A program made the position numbers and the translations under genes. From contig NZ_CP126970.1 in the NCBI RefSeq assembly GCF_030252185.1, positions 2,666,001-2,730,000 on the forward strand: a stretch of 64,000 nucleotides of DNA. The letters are read 5' to 3'. Source of the DNA: Corynebacterium suedekumii (GTDB taxonomy: Bacteria > Actinomycetota > Actinomycetes > Mycobacteriales > Mycobacteriaceae). Below, piece after piece: positions 22,015 through 30,705 of the stretch. Positions within the stretch are counted from its first letter, which is position 1. Every line of letters starts with the position of its first letter. The notes beneath the pieces are model-generated. The model made no database searches. It had not been told where the DNA came from and saw only the letters and a program-made list of their open reading frames with translations.

Positions 22015-22185
22015 ATGTCCTCCACCGTCCTGTTCATCGGCGCCGCCCTGGTTGTGCTGTTCACCGTCGGTATCAACGCCCGGGCCTTCCGTCTGCTCAT
22101 GGAACACCTGGGCGTCCGGTACCGCGGCGATGACTCCCCCGCGGTACCCGAGCCGGAGGAGGACCTGTTCGAGCGCCGCGGCTGA
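22015..22185 (+). CDS. small single-pass membrane protein
   Basis: 56-residue protein: a hydrophobic segment (about 4-20, [17 protein letters not shown]), then an amphipathic stretch [15 protein letters not shown] and an acidic tail [19 protein letters not shown] lies 8 bases before ATG 22015, the same ribosome-binding site as the cyclodeaminase-like gene. It is 58 bases after the GlnA-like stop, so probably the third gene of that operon. No family is recognised. Confidence 0.65.
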   Translation: MSSTVLFIGAALVVLFTVGINARAFRLLMEHLGVRYRGDDSPAVPEPEEDLFERRG

Positions 22186-22198
22186 CATACTTGAGGCC

Positions 22199-22564
22199 AT
22201 GAGCACCGACCACTCCGAGAACCCGGACCTGCCGCCCTGCCCGGAGTGCGGCGGCGAGTACACCTACGAGATGGCCCCCTTCCTCGTCTGCCCCGAATGC
22301 GGGCACGAGTGGACCCGCGCCGTCCCCGACGAGGCGGAGACGGCCCGGGAGGTGAAGGACGCGGTGGGCAACGTGCTTGTCGACGGCGACACCGTCACCG
22401 TGATCAAGACCCTCAAGGTCAAGGGCTCCGCCCAGCCCATCAAGACGGGCACCAAGGTGCGCAACATCCGGTTGATCGACACCACCGACGACCATGACAT
22501 CGACTGCAGGATCGACGGCTTCGGCCCGATGAAGTTGAAGTCCTCGGTGGTCAAGAAGGCATAG
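22199..22564 (+). CDS. zinc ribbon protein of the YjdM/PhnA family
   Basis: 121 residues. The N-terminal zinc ribbon CPECGGEY...CPECGHEW is followed by the typical PhnA C-terminal domain with [20 protein letters not shown] and [19 protein letters not shown]. The family was historically named phnA (alkylphosphonate uptake) but that role is doubtful; function is unknown. CATACT at about 22186-22191 lies 7 bases before ATG 22199, fitting leaderless transcription. Confidence 0.9.
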   Translation: MSTDHSENPDLPPCPECGGEYTYEMAPFLVCPECGHEWTRAVPDEAETAREVKDAVGNVLVDGDTVTVIKTLKVKGSAQPIKTGTKVRNIRLIDTTDDHDIDCRIDGFGPMKLKSSVVKKA

Positions 22565-23010
22565 TGGCCCGCCACTTCCTCATCCTCGTCGCTCTCGAGC
22601 ACGCCCCCGACGTTCCCGCCGTCCGGGCGGTGCTCGACCGGTGGGGGCTGGCCCCGTCGGAGACGGATCCGCTGCTCCACGCCCCGGACGGCCGTCTTCC
22701 GGTCCTCGGCGGCGAGGCCACCGCCATCGAGACCTCCTGGCTGGGTGTCGGTGCGACCAGCGTCTACCTCCAGGTCCACGACATCGCTGCCAACGAGGAA
22801 CAGTGCCGGCTGATCTTCGAGCTGGCCGTCGCCGGGCGGCTCATCCTCGGCGTGGAACCGGGGCCGCCGCACCTGGTGGTGTGCGGTGGCACGCACGAGG
22901 CGGAGATCGTCGTCGATGACACCCGCCCGCCCGAGCTGGAGACGGTGTGTTTCGTGGACACCTGGGAACAGCTGCACCGCGCCCTCACCGATGCTGACGG
23001 CGTGGTCTAG
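22564..23010 (+). CDS. hypothetical protein
   Basis: 148 residues, GTG start overlapping the last base of the YjdM stop, so translationally coupled. No motif is recognised. The sequence alternates short strands and helices (HFLILVALEHAPDVPAVRAVL; LIFELAVAGRLILGV) with no signal peptide or membrane segment; it is probably a small cytosolic alpha/beta protein. Confidence 0.7.
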   Translation: MARHFLILVALEHAPDVPAVRAVLDRWGLAPSETDPLLHAPDGRLPVLGGEATAIETSWLGVGATSVYLQVHDIAANEEQCRLIFELAVAGRLILGVEPGPPHLVVCGGTHEAEIVVDDTRPPELETVCFVDTWEQLHRALTDADGVV

Positions 23011-23020
23011 GTTTATTGGT

Positions 23021-24112
23021 GTGACCACTACCGCTGCCGCACCTGATCCCCCGACCACGCAACCGCCCCTGACCGCCGGTTCCTTCACCCTCAAGGTGCT
23101 CAACGGTATCTCCATCGCCGTCGTCGTGGCGCTCGTTCCGCAGGCCCTGCTCGGCGAACTGTTCACGGCCCTGCTCCCGGTCTTCCCCGCCGGTGAGACC
23201 GTCATCCACCTGGTCTCCCTCGCCGCCTCCATGCTGCCGGTGCTCATCGGCGTGCTCGTGGCCATGCAGTTCCACCTCACCCAGATCCAGACCGCGGCCG
23301 TGGGCATCGCCGCCGTCCTCGGCAGCGGCGTCGCCCAGGTCGACCCCGAGGGTGGCTTCCAACTGCAGGGCACGGGCCTGGTCATCAACTCCGGCATCAC
23401 CGCGGCACTGGCCGTGGGGGTGGTGCTGCTCATCGGCACCCGCCTGGGCAACTACACCATCCTGCTCCTGTCGACGCTCGTCGTCCTCATTGCCGGCGGC
23501 ATCGGCTGGGTGGTCACCTACCCCGTGGTCAAGGTGTTCACCGTGTGGCTCGGTGAGCTCATCAACGGCGCCACCTCGCTGCAGCCGGTGATCATGGGCA
23601 TCTGCCTGGCGCTGCTGTTCGCCCTGGCGATCGTCTCCCCCATCTCCACCGTCGGCATCGCCACCGCCATCTTCATGGACGGGGTTGCCTCCGGTACGGC
23701 CAACCTCGGCGTCGTCGCCGCCGGCTTCGGCCTGGCCATCGCCGGGTGGAAGGCCAACGGTGTGGCCACCTCCCTCCTGCCCGTCCTCGGCTCGCCGAAG
23801 GTGCACATGGCCACCATCTGGTCGCGCCCCATCAACTTCCTGCCCATCGCCTGCACCGCCGCGGTCATGGGTGGCGTCGGCGGCGCGGTCGGGATCTCCG
23901 GCACCCCGATCTCCGCCGGTTTCGGCATCTCCGGGCTCGTCGGCCCCCTCGCCGCCCTCAACTACGAGGGCTGGGGCTGGTCGGCGGCGAACCTGGCCAT
24001 CATCGTCGCCATGTTCGTCATCCTGCCGATCGTCTGCTCGCTCCTGTTCACCTGGATCTTCCAGCGCATCGGGCTGATCACCTCGGAGAACTACCGGCTC
24101 GACTTCACCTAG
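23021..24112 (+). CDS. PTS EIIC-like membrane transporter (EIIC_2 family)
   Basis: 363-residue integral membrane protein with about ten hydrophobic segments and glycine-rich loops (GIATAIFMDGVASGTANLG, AVGISGTPISAGFGISG, GWGWSAANLAI) characteristic of PTS EIIC_2 proteins, which occur without EIIA/EIIB domains. Substrate is unknown. GTG 23021 lies 7 bases after TAGGTT (23008-23013), fitting a leaderless transcript starting inside the previous stop region. It is convergent with the Nudix gene. Confidence 0.85.
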   Translation: MTTTAAAPDPPTTQPPLTAGSFTLKVLNGISIAVVVALVPQALLGELFTALLPVFPAGETVIHLVSLAASMLPVLIGVLVAMQFHLTQIQTAAVGIAAVLGSGVAQVDPEGGFQLQGTGLVINSGITAALAVGVVLLIGTRLGNYTILLLSTLVVLIAGGIGWVVTYPVVKVFTVWLGELINGATSLQPVIMGICLALLFALAIVSPISTVGIATAIFMDGVASGTANLGVVAAGFGLAIAGWKANGVATSLLPVLGSPKVHMATIWSRPINFLPIACTAAVMGGVGGAVGISGTPISAGFGISGLVGPLAALNYEGWGWSAANLAIIVAMFVILPIVCSLLFTWIFQRIGLITSENYRLDFT

Positions 24113-24114
24113 GC

Positions 24115-24648
24115 CTAGGAGCGGTCCCGCTTCTCGTAGCCCATCCGCGGACGGTAGCCGTGCGGGTGCTTCATCTGCGCCACCGCATCGGCGATGACCA
24201 TACGGAAGCGCGGGCTGATCGGCGGCAGCTGCGAGATGGGGAACCAGCCGACGTCGACGGATTCGTCGTCACCCACCGAGGGGGTGTCATCGCCGACGAC
24301 GGACAGCCGCATCGCGGTGTCCATGTAGCTGGTCACGTCCCCGTTGTCGTAGGTGACCGGGCCGACGGCGCCGACACCGAGGAGGGCTTCCACGTGGGCG
24401 TCGATACGCGTCTCCTCCTTTACCTCCCGCACGGCGGTGACGTGCGGCTGCTCGCCGGGCTCGCAGATGCCGCACACCGGGGTCCAGTCGCCGTTGTCCG
24501 CGCGCTGGACCAGCAGGACCTCCGGCACGGCCCAGATCGGGGCGTCCGCCGGGACGTCGCGGACCACGACGGCGGTGACGCCGGGCAGCCAGAGCTGCTC
24601 GTGGCCGATCTTCTCACGCAGGGAGACGATGAAATCCGGGATGGGCAT
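24115..24648 (-). CDS. Nudix hydrolase
   Basis: 177 residues. The Nudix box is GICEPGEQPHVTAVREVKEE followed by TRI; the usual final Gly is Arg. GVTAVVVRD and VLLVQRADNGDWTPV precede it. It probably hydrolyses a nucleoside diphosphate derivative; substrate cannot be told. AAAGGA lies before ATG 24648. It follows the protease gene closely on the same strand. Confidence 0.9.
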   Translation of the reverse strand: MPIPDFIVSLREKIGHEQLWLPGVTAVVVRDVPADAPIWAVPEVLLVQRADNGDWTPVCGICEPGEQPHVTAVREVKEETRIDAHVEALLGVGAVGPVTYDNGDVTSYMDTAMRLSVVGDDTPSVGDDESVDVGWFPISQLPPISPRFRMVIADAVAQMKHPHGYRPRMGYEKRDRS

Positions 24649-24658
24649 GGGGGTCCTT

Positions 24659-25522
24659 TCAGGGCGTGTGGTACTCGGCGGCGGGGACCTCGCGGTCGAT
24701 GACCTCGAGGATGCCGGGCATGGCGGTGTAGGACATCGCCATGTCGGGCCCGGCGGGGGCGTCGCACTGGTGCTCAGCGGCGGCGTCGCGGGTGCCCGAG
24801 ACCAGGCCGATGATGACACGCTGACCGTCGAGGTCGGCGTAGACGGGGCCGCCGGAGTCGCCGGCGCGGGCGCAGATGGCGGCGGTGGAGGCCAGGGCGC
24901 GGAGTTCGAGGCCGTGGTTGTCGGCGAGGATCTCCACGCCGGAGGAGGTCAGGGGCTGCCCGCAGGTCTCGCCGGTGGTGGTGCCGTACTTGCAGATGGT
25001 CTCGGGCAGGTCGGTGATGTCCGAGGCGACGACGGTGGGGGCGCCGGGATCGGGGGCGAGCATGACGCGGCGGGCGTCGGAGATCTCGATGAGCCCGACG
25101 TCGAGGGAGTTGGTCTCCAGGTCGTAGAGGTCGGAATAGGTGAAGGTGCCGACCGGTTCGCTGAAATCGGCGGTGGCACCGTCCTCGGTCGCCCACACGT
25201 AGTCACCCGGGCTGCCGCAGTGGGAGGCGGTGACGGCGTAGGCCTGCTCGCCGGCGGTGAAGCTGTAGGCGACGGTGCACTGGCCGACCTGGATGGTCTC
25301 GCCGGGGACGGGGCGGGTGGTGGTGATGGTGACGGCGGTGCCGGGCGACCAGGGGCTGGCGACCGGTACCCGCAGGGACGGGGCGGCGGCGAGATCCTGG
25401 GCCTGGGCCTGCACCACCTGCGGGGCGGGGTGGGTGCGGTCGTAGTCGACGCCCTGGTAGATGAGTGTTCCCACACCCATCGTCACCATGGCGGAGGTCA
25501 ACGCCCAGATGTCTCGCCTCAC
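24659..25522 (-). CDS. secreted chymotrypsin-fold serine protease
   Basis: 287 residues. An N-terminal hydrophobic segment (about 6-24) acts as signal or anchor. The catalytic triad is visible: His in AVTASHCG, Asp in SLDVGLIEI, Ser in ARAGDSGGPVY; four or more cysteines suggest disulfides. The start is GTG 25522, 12 bases after the stop of the 53-residue gene; start confidence is moderate because the ribosome-binding site is weak. It probably belongs to a thrC - small protein - protease - Nudix transcript. Confidence 0.85.
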   Translation of the reverse strand: MRRDIWALTSAMVTMGVGTLIYQGVDYDRTHPAPQVVQAQAQDLAAAPSLRVPVASPWSPGTAVTITTTRPVPGETIQVGQCTVAYSFTAGEQAYAVTASHCGSPGDYVWATEDGATADFSEPVGTFTYSDLYDLETNSLDVGLIEISDARRVMLAPDPGAPTVVASDITDLPETICKYGTTTGETCGQPLTSSGVEILADNHGLELRALASTAAICARAGDSGGPVYADLDGQRVIIGLVSGTRDAAAEHQCDAPAGPDMAMSYTAMPGILEVIDREVPAAEYHTP

Positions 25523-25534
25523 CAGCGGTCCCGG

Positions 25535-25696
25535 TCAGTCGGCCTTGTCGAAGTCATCGGTGCCTGTCTGGCCGGCCTCCTTCGCCGCGTCCCGGGCGGC
25601 CTTTTCCGCCGCGGCCTGTTCCTTGATCTGGTTGGCGAACTTCTCCGGGTCGAACTCGTTGAAGTACTCCTGGCTCATCTTGAATTCCATGCCCAT
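25535..25696 (-). CDS. 53-residue conserved-looking small protein
   Basis: Minus-strand frame MGMEFKMSQEYFNEFDPEKF..., an acidic N-terminus followed by an Ala/Lys/Glu helix (EQAAAEKAARDAAKEAG) and an acidic end (TDDFDKAD). A perfect AGGAGG sits 6 bases before ATG 25696 and overlaps the thrC stop region. The codons are strongly G/C at third positions, so it is probably translated. It is too short for most gene finders; function is unknown. A helical, coiled-coil-like small protein is the likely structure. Confidence 0.65.
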   Translation of the reverse strand: MGMEFKMSQEYFNEFDPEKFANQIKEQAAAEKAARDAAKEAGQTGTDDFDKAD

Positions 25697-25706
25697 GGCG
25701 GTCCTC

Positions 25707-27161
25707 CTAGCGGTCGGCGGTGACGTCGGTGGTACGGATGGAGTCGGTGATGAACTTCTTCACCGTCTCGGCGTCGTTCGGCAGGTCGGTGACGTGGCGG
25801 TCGGCGTCGAGGATGTCGCGGAAACGCTCCGGGACCTCCGGCTGTCGGCCGGTGGCCTCCTCGATGGTCTCGGCGAACTTCACCGGCAGGGCCGTCTCCA
25901 GGCAGATGATGGGGGTGTCCACCTCATCGGCCCATCCGCGGGCGACGTGGACGCCGTCGGCGGTGTGCGGGTCGATCATGACACCGAGGCGCTCCCACAC
26001 GTCCGTGATGGTGGCCAGGCGGTCGGCGTGGGTGGAGCGGCCGGAGGCGAAGCCGAAGGTGTCGGCGGCGGTGGGGAACGCAGGATCGTCGGCAAGCGAG
26101 AAGCCGTCCCCCTTGACGTCGACGCCGAAGAACTGCGCGGTGCGGTCGGCGTCGCGGCCGAGCAGGTCGAAGATGAAGCGCTCGAAGTTGGACGCACGGG
26201 AGATGTCCATCGACGGTGAGGAGGTGGCCATCGTCTCCGCGGAGGTGCGCGGGCGGTAGTCGCCGGTGCGGAAGAACTCGTCGAGGACGTCATTCTCGTT
26301 GGTGGCGACGATGAGCCGGTCGATGGGCAGGCCCATCTGGCGGGCGATGTGGCCGGCGCAGATGTCGCCGAAGTTGCCGGTGGGCACGGAGAAGGAGACC
26401 TTCTCGTCGTTGTTCTCCGTCACCCGGATCCAGGAGGAGATGTAGTAGACGATCTGCGCCATGAGGCGGGCCCAGTTGATGGAGTTGACCGCGCCGATGC
26501 GGTGCTCGCGCTTGTAGCCGGCGTCCGCGGAGACGGCCTTGACCACGTCCTGGCAGTCGTCGAAGACGCCGTCGAGGGCGATGTTGAAGATGTTCGGGTC
26601 GTCGAGGCCGAACATCTGGGCCTGCTGGAACGGGGTCATGCGTCCGGCGGGGGTGAGCATGAACACGCGGATGCCCTGGCGGCCGCGCATGGCGTACTCG
26701 GCCGAGGAGCCGGTGTCGCCGGAGGTGGCGCCGAGGATGTTGAGGGTCTCGTCGCGGCGGGCCAGCTCGTACTCGAAGAGCTCGCCGAGCAGCTGCATCG
26801 CCATGTCCTTGAACGCGGCGGTCGGCCCCTCCGAGAGGTGGCCGATCCACAGGTTGTCCTCCAGCCGGGTGACGGGGACGATGTCCTCATCGGCGAACTT
26901 CGGCGTGGTGTACGCCCGGGCCGCGATCGCCTCGAGGTCAGCGGCCGGGATGTCGTCGACGAAGAGCTTGAGCACCTCCGCCGCGAGTGCCGCGTAGCCA
27001 CGCTCGGCGAGCAGGCCGCGCCACGCGGTGAGCTGCTCATCGCTCAGCTGCGGGTACTCGGCCGGCAGGTAGAGTCCGCCGTCCGGGGCGAGACCGCCGA
27101 GCAGGATGTCGGTGAATCGGGCTGGCGTACGGGAGGCATCACGCGTCGAAATGTAATTCAC
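25707..27161 (-). CDS. thrC: threonine synthase
   Basis: PLP enzyme converting O-phosphohomoserine to threonine, 484 residues. The N-terminus NYISTRDASRTPARF and the PLP lysine region GPTAAFKDMAMQ are diagnostic, with SVPTGNFGDICAGHIARQMG downstream. GTG 27161 was chosen over longer frames because it gives the family N-terminus and because TAAGGT (27169-27174, minus strand) lies 7 bases upstream, fitting a leaderless transcript. The small 53-residue gene follows 11 bases after the stop. Confidence 0.97.
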   Translation of the reverse strand: MNYISTRDASRTPARFTDILLGGLAPDGGLYLPAEYPQLSDEQLTAWRGLLAERGYAALAAEVLKLFVDDIPAADLEAIAARAYTTPKFADEDIVPVTRLEDNLWIGHLSEGPTAAFKDMAMQLLGELFEYELARRDETLNILGATSGDTGSSAEYAMRGRQGIRVFMLTPAGRMTPFQQAQMFGLDDPNIFNIALDGVFDDCQDVVKAVSADAGYKREHRIGAVNSINWARLMAQIVYYISSWIRVTENNDEKVSFSVPTGNFGDICAGHIARQMGLPIDRLIVATNENDVLDEFFRTGDYRPRTSAETMATSSPSMDISRASNFERFIFDLLGRDADRTAQFFGVDVKGDGFSLADDPAFPTAADTFGFASGRSTHADRLATITDVWERLGVMIDPHTADGVHVARGWADEVDTPIICLETALPVKFAETIEEATGRQPEVPERFRDILDADRHVTDLPNDAETVKKFITDSIRTTDVTADR

Positions 27162-27255
27162 CCGGTTCACCTTACTTCTCCTGTCCGACATCGGTACCCT
27201 CCGCACCCCGCCTCGGGGCACCCCCGCCGGACGGGATCGGGCCTACACTGTCGGT

Positions 27256-27822
27256 GTGCCGGTGCAGAAGATGTATTCACACCCCCGCTCCCGCCGCCGC
27301 GGAGTCCCGCTGCTGCCCCTCCTCGCGGTACTCGGAATCCTCCTGCTCATCGCCCTCATCGTCGGCCTGGGCGGGATGTCCGTGTGACGGCCGGCGCAGG
27401 CGGACGGCGACTGCGTCCCCACCACCACCCAGGACTGCGGGTGCGTCAGCGACGCCGCCGCCGCGTCCGGCATCACGCCTGTCGACGACCGCGAGCTCTC
27501 CCCCGCCCAGCTCTCCTTCCGCGAGAAGACCTTCACCCACGCGGCGCGGGTCGCGGAGAACGCCCTGACCCCGATGATCGCCGCCGGGACGATGACGCTG
27601 ACGCTCTATGCCACGCACCTGGTGTTCATCACCCTCGCGGACATCGAGACCCTGCCGGTCCTGTGGTTCGCCATCCAGATCGGTGTCGCCGGACTATTCG
27701 CCACCGCGTGGCACTTCTCCCTGGGGCGTGGTCCGCTGGAACGGGTGGTGGCCACCTCCTCCCGGGCGGTGTCCGCGGCCGTCAACCGGGCGGGTCTGAT
27801 GACGGGGCGGCACTCCTCCTGA
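27256..27822 (+). pseudogene. membrane protein frame interrupted by in-frame TGA; C-terminus DUF418/acyltransferase-like
   Basis: GTG 27256 starts a 43-codon frame with one membrane segment (LPLLAVLGILLLIALIVGLGG) and ends at TGA 27385-27387. The same frame stays open to the stop at 27822, with G/C-rich third positions on both sides. The downstream part (ENALTPMIAAGTMTLTLYAT, then SLGRGPLERVVA) resembles only the C-terminal end of DUF418/acyltransferase-type membrane proteins; the body is missing. TACACT at 27244-27249 would make a leaderless start at 27256. I read it as a truncated, nonsense-interrupted remnant; alternatively the first 43 codons are a real small protein and ATG 27574 starts an 82-residue one. 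Confidence 0.45.
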
Positions 27823-27879
27823 CCGGTTCCGCTCCGGAGTTCACCCGTGGACCGACCACAGCGTCTAAGGTGGTCACCT

Positions 27880-29244
27880 GTGAGTGAAACGAGACTGGTG
27901 CCCCACCCCCGCGAGCAGGTCACGCGCAAGGCGCTGACCGTGTGGGTGGCGGCCGTTCTCGTCTACATCGTCGCCATCACCGGCCGCACCTCCTTCGGCG
28001 TCGCCTCGGTCGACGCCATCGGGCGCTTCGACGTCGACGCCTCCCGCATCGCCGTCTTCACCGCCGTCCAGATCGGTGTCTACTCCCTGGCCCAGATCCC
28101 CACCGGCATGCTCATCGACCGTTTCGGCCCACGCCGGATGCTCGTCATCGGTGCCGTCATCATGGCGATCGGCCAGATCACCCTCGGCCTGACCACCTCC
28201 TACTCGGTCGCCATCGTCGCCCGCGTCCTCATCGGCGCCGGCGACGCCACGGCGTTCCTGTCGGTCATGCGGATCCTGCCCTACTGGTTCCCACTGAAGA
28301 AGACCCCCACCTTCACCCAGCTGACGGCCGCACTCGGCCAGTCAGGCCAGTTCCTCTCCGCCGTGCCCTTCCTCGCTCTTCTCCACGGCCCCGGCTGGAC
28401 TCCGGCGTTCCTCAGCCTCGGCGCCGTCGGCCTGCTCATCGCCATCGCCGCCGGCGTCGCCGTCGCCGACTCCCCCGAGACCTGGGAGGCCGCCCGCAAG
28501 GGAAAGGACCCGGACGCCGTGCGGGAGAAGAAGCTCGCCGCGCAGGACCGCATGCCCATCGGCACCGCCCTGGCCACCGTGTTCCGGGAGCCGTTGTGCT
28601 GGCAGGGCTTCTTCAACCACTATTCCGCGATGCTGCCGCAGATCGTGTTCACCCTGCTGTGGGGTGTGCCGCTGATGTCGCTGGGCATGGGACTGTCACC
28701 GGCAACCGTCGGCCTGGTCCTGACCGTCAACGTCATCACCTCGATGGTCGCCGGCCCGCTGCTCGGCCCGATCTCCGCCCGGCTGGGCCGCAACCGCATC
28801 CTCGCGTCGCTCACCTTCGCCGGGTTCATCGGCACCGCCTGGATCATCTTCTTCCTGCCCGCCGAACCCCGGGGCGTCACCGCGATCATCGTGGTCAACA
28901 TCGTCATGGCCGCGTTCACCGCGTCCTCCAACTACGGTTTCGACGACATCCGTGAGGGTCTCGACCGCCGCATCGTCGCCACCGCCACCGGCATGGCCAA
29001 CATGGGTGGCTTCTTCGCCGGCATGTTCGCCGCCCAGATCGTCGGCTTCATGCTCGACTACTCCGCTGGCGGCCAGGCCTACTCCTGGGCCGACTTCCGT
29101 TTCGCCTGGTGGGCCGTCACCATCACCTGGGCCATCGGCATGGCCGGCCTGATCACCTCCCGCATCGCCGTCACCCGCCGCCGCGCCGCCCGCGCGAAGT
29201 CCGGCGAGAACAACGTGAGGATCGTAGATTCCACCGAGGGCTGA
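27880..29244 (+). CDS. MFS transporter
   Basis: 454 residues, twelve membrane segments. The first cytosolic loop motif is GMLIDRFGPRRMLVIGA, and the equivalent in the second half is GPISARLGRNRI. It has an extended basic C-terminus. Substrate is unknown; the nitrate/oxalate-like organisation of the first loop is not decisive. GTG 27880 lies 8 bases after TAAGGT (27866-27871), fitting a leaderless transcript. Confidence 0.92.
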   Translation: MSETRLVPHPREQVTRKALTVWVAAVLVYIVAITGRTSFGVASVDAIGRFDVDASRIAVFTAVQIGVYSLAQIPTGMLIDRFGPRRMLVIGAVIMAIGQITLGLTTSYSVAIVARVLIGAGDATAFLSVMRILPYWFPLKKTPTFTQLTAALGQSGQFLSAVPFLALLHGPGWTPAFLSLGAVGLLIAIAAGVAVADSPETWEAARKGKDPDAVREKKLAAQDRMPIGTALATVFREPLCWQGFFNHYSAMLPQIVFTLLWGVPLMSLGMGLSPATVGLVLTVNVITSMVAGPLLGPISARLGRNRILASLTFAGFIGTAWIIFFLPAEPRGVTAIIVVNIVMAAFTASSNYGFDDIREGLDRRIVATATGMANMGGFFAGMFAAQIVGFMLDYSAGGQAYSWADFRFAWWAVTITWAIGMAGLITSRIAVTRRRAARAKSGENNVRIVDSTEG

Positions 29245-29380
29245 CACCCTCGCCCGCTTATCGACGCCCCCTTCTCCTCACCCACCGACCCTTCCGCACA
29301 TTCACCGTCTCACCTGCAACGACTACCCCCGTTCTCGGCTGGCATTCAAGTTTCTGACAGGCTTCTGCAAGGATAAGGTC

Positions 29381-29923
29381 ATGCGAAAGATCCTCGTCAG
29401 CCTTGTCGCGGCGACTGCCCTGACCTTTGGCACCATCCAGCCCGCCACCGCCCAGTCCTCCGAGTCCCCGGACACCACGTCCGTGGTCACCACCACGGAC
29501 GACGGCACCACCTCAGGCACCACCACCGACACTGAGTCCACCGACGAGGGCTCCTCCGGGGGCGACGTCGCCCTCGTCGTCGGTGTCCTCGCCGTCGCGG
29601 GGCTCATCGCAGGTGGCGTGTACTGGGCCATCCAGCAGCACATGATTCCCAACCCGCTGCCCGGCATCATTCCGGGACCGGCACCGGCCCCCGCGCCCGC
29701 ACCGGCCCCCGCGCCCGCACCGGCCCCCGCGCCTGCACCGGCTCCCGCCCCAGCTCCGGCCCCCGCCCGCCAGGCCGTTGCTCCGGCGCCGGCCACCAAC
29801 TCCGTTTACTACCGCAACTGCGACGCCGTCCGTGCTGCCGGCAAGGCACCGCTCTACCGCGGCCAGCCGGGTTACGAGGCTCCCCGCCTCGACCGTGACT
29901 ACGACGGCATCGCCTGCGAGTAA
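29381..29923 (+). CDS. secreted protein with excalibur domain and Pro-Ala repeat
   Basis: 180 residues: signal peptide (1-24, cut after ATA), Ser/Thr-rich segment, a membrane-like stretch (about 64-82), a long Pro-Ala repeat (about 100-126) and a C-terminal excalibur domain (YYRNCDAVRAAGKAPLYRG then DRDYDGIACE) whose DxDxDG loop is thought to bind calcium. The Pro-Ala rod probably spans the cell wall. A weak AAGGA precedes ATG 29381. Function is unknown. Confidence 0.88.
   Translation: MRKILVSLVAATALTFGTIQPATAQSSESPDTTSVVTTTDDGTTSGTTTDTESTDEGSSGGDVALVVGVLAVAGLIAGGVYWAIQQHMIPNPLPGIIPGPAPAPAPAPAPAPAPAPAPAPAPAPAPAPARQAVAPAPATNSVYYRNCDAVRAAGKAPLYRGQPGYEAPRLDRDYDGIACE
29681..29770 (+). repeat. 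five 18-bp tandem units encoding Pro-Ala
   Basis: The unit GCACCGGCCCCCGCGCCC occurs at 29681 and 29699 unchanged and three more times with small changes (29717, 29735, 29753). It encodes (Ala-Pro)3 per unit and is liable to length variation. Confidence 0.85.
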
Positions 29924-29937
29924 CCCACCCAGCCTCT

Positions 29938-29965
29938 GCGCCGTTTCCCACTCGGGAGGCGGCGC
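29938..29965. terminator. terminator between convergent genes
   Basis: A 12-bp stem (29938-29949 with 29954-29965, two G-U pairs) around ACTC, followed by TTCGTCTTTG on the plus strand. It lies between the excalibur gene and the convergent ATPase gene. Confidence 0.7.
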
Positions 29966-29980
29966 TTCGTCTTTGTCCGT

Positions 29981-30688
29981 CTACTCCAGGATGTACTTCA
30001 GGGTCCCTTCGGGATCCTCGAGGAATTCGCGGGTGGCCACGACAGCTTCGGCCTCGTCGTAGACGGTCTCGACCATGCCGTCCTCGGTGATCTCCACGAT
30101 GGTGGCGTCCGGGACAGCGAGCATGATCGGCGAGTGGGTGGCGATGATGAACTGCCCGCCCCGCTGCACCGCCTGCTGGATCTCGGCCACCAGGGCCATC
30201 TGCCGGACGATGGACAGGCCGGATTCGGGTTCGTCGAAGATGTAGAGCCCGGCGCCGTCGACGTGGTCCCCCAGAACCGAGAGCACCGATTCGCCGTGGG
30301 ACATGAGGTGGCGGGACTCCGCCGGGTCTGCCCACTGCTTGTTGTCGAAGGCGCTCACGGTGTCGTAGTGGGTCTCCGCGCGGAGGAAGTAGCCGCGCAG
30401 GGGCAGTTCTCTGCCGCGGAGGGTGATCCAGCGCGACAGCGCGGATTCGGTGGGGACGGCGGAGGTGGGCAGCACCTCCCGGATGGGCCCGCCGGTGCCG
30501 GGGAAACCGGCGGCGATGGCGATGGCTTCGACGAGGGTGGATTTGCCGGCGCCGTTGTCACCGACGAAGAAGGTCACCGGGTGGTGCAGGCGCAGGCCGT
30601 CGAGGACCTCGAGGTGGCGGACGGCAGGAAGAGTCCGGATGTAGGACTCGTCCTTGATGTGGTCCAGGCGCACCGAGGTGATGAACAT
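29981..30688 (-). CDS. AAA/ABC-type ATPase of the SMC-like ATP-binding family
   Basis: 235-residue soluble ATPase without a transporter partner. Walker A is GDNGAGKST, a signature-like SHGES precedes LYIFDEPESGLS (Walker B and D-loop), and FIIATHSP is the switch His. It resembles stand-alone ABC-ATPases of the AAA_21/RecF-like type often linked to DNA repair or defence, but has no nuclease partner here. TAGCAT ends 6 bases before ATG 30688 on the minus strand. Confidence 0.85.
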   Translation of the reverse strand: MFITSVRLDHIKDESYIRTLPAVRHLEVLDGLRLHHPVTFFVGDNGAGKSTLVEAIAIAAGFPGTGGPIREVLPTSAVPTESALSRWITLRGRELPLRGYFLRAETHYDTVSAFDNKQWADPAESRHLMSHGESVLSVLGDHVDGAGLYIFDEPESGLSIVRQMALVAEIQQAVQRGGQFIIATHSPIMLAVPDATIVEITEDGMVETVYDEAEAVVATREFLEDPEGTLKYILE

Positions 30689-30705
30689 GTTCCCATGCTA
30701 GTGAT

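Noticed and set aside
27385..27387. Selenocysteine readthrough at the in-frame TGA
   Set aside because: No selenoprotein family, no nearby SECIS-like need, and corynebacteria are not known for selenocysteine use; a remnant or two small genes explain it better.
29681..29770. CRISPR-like array
   Set aside because: The repeats are contiguous 18-bp units without spacers and encode Pro-Ala; no cas genes are in the window.
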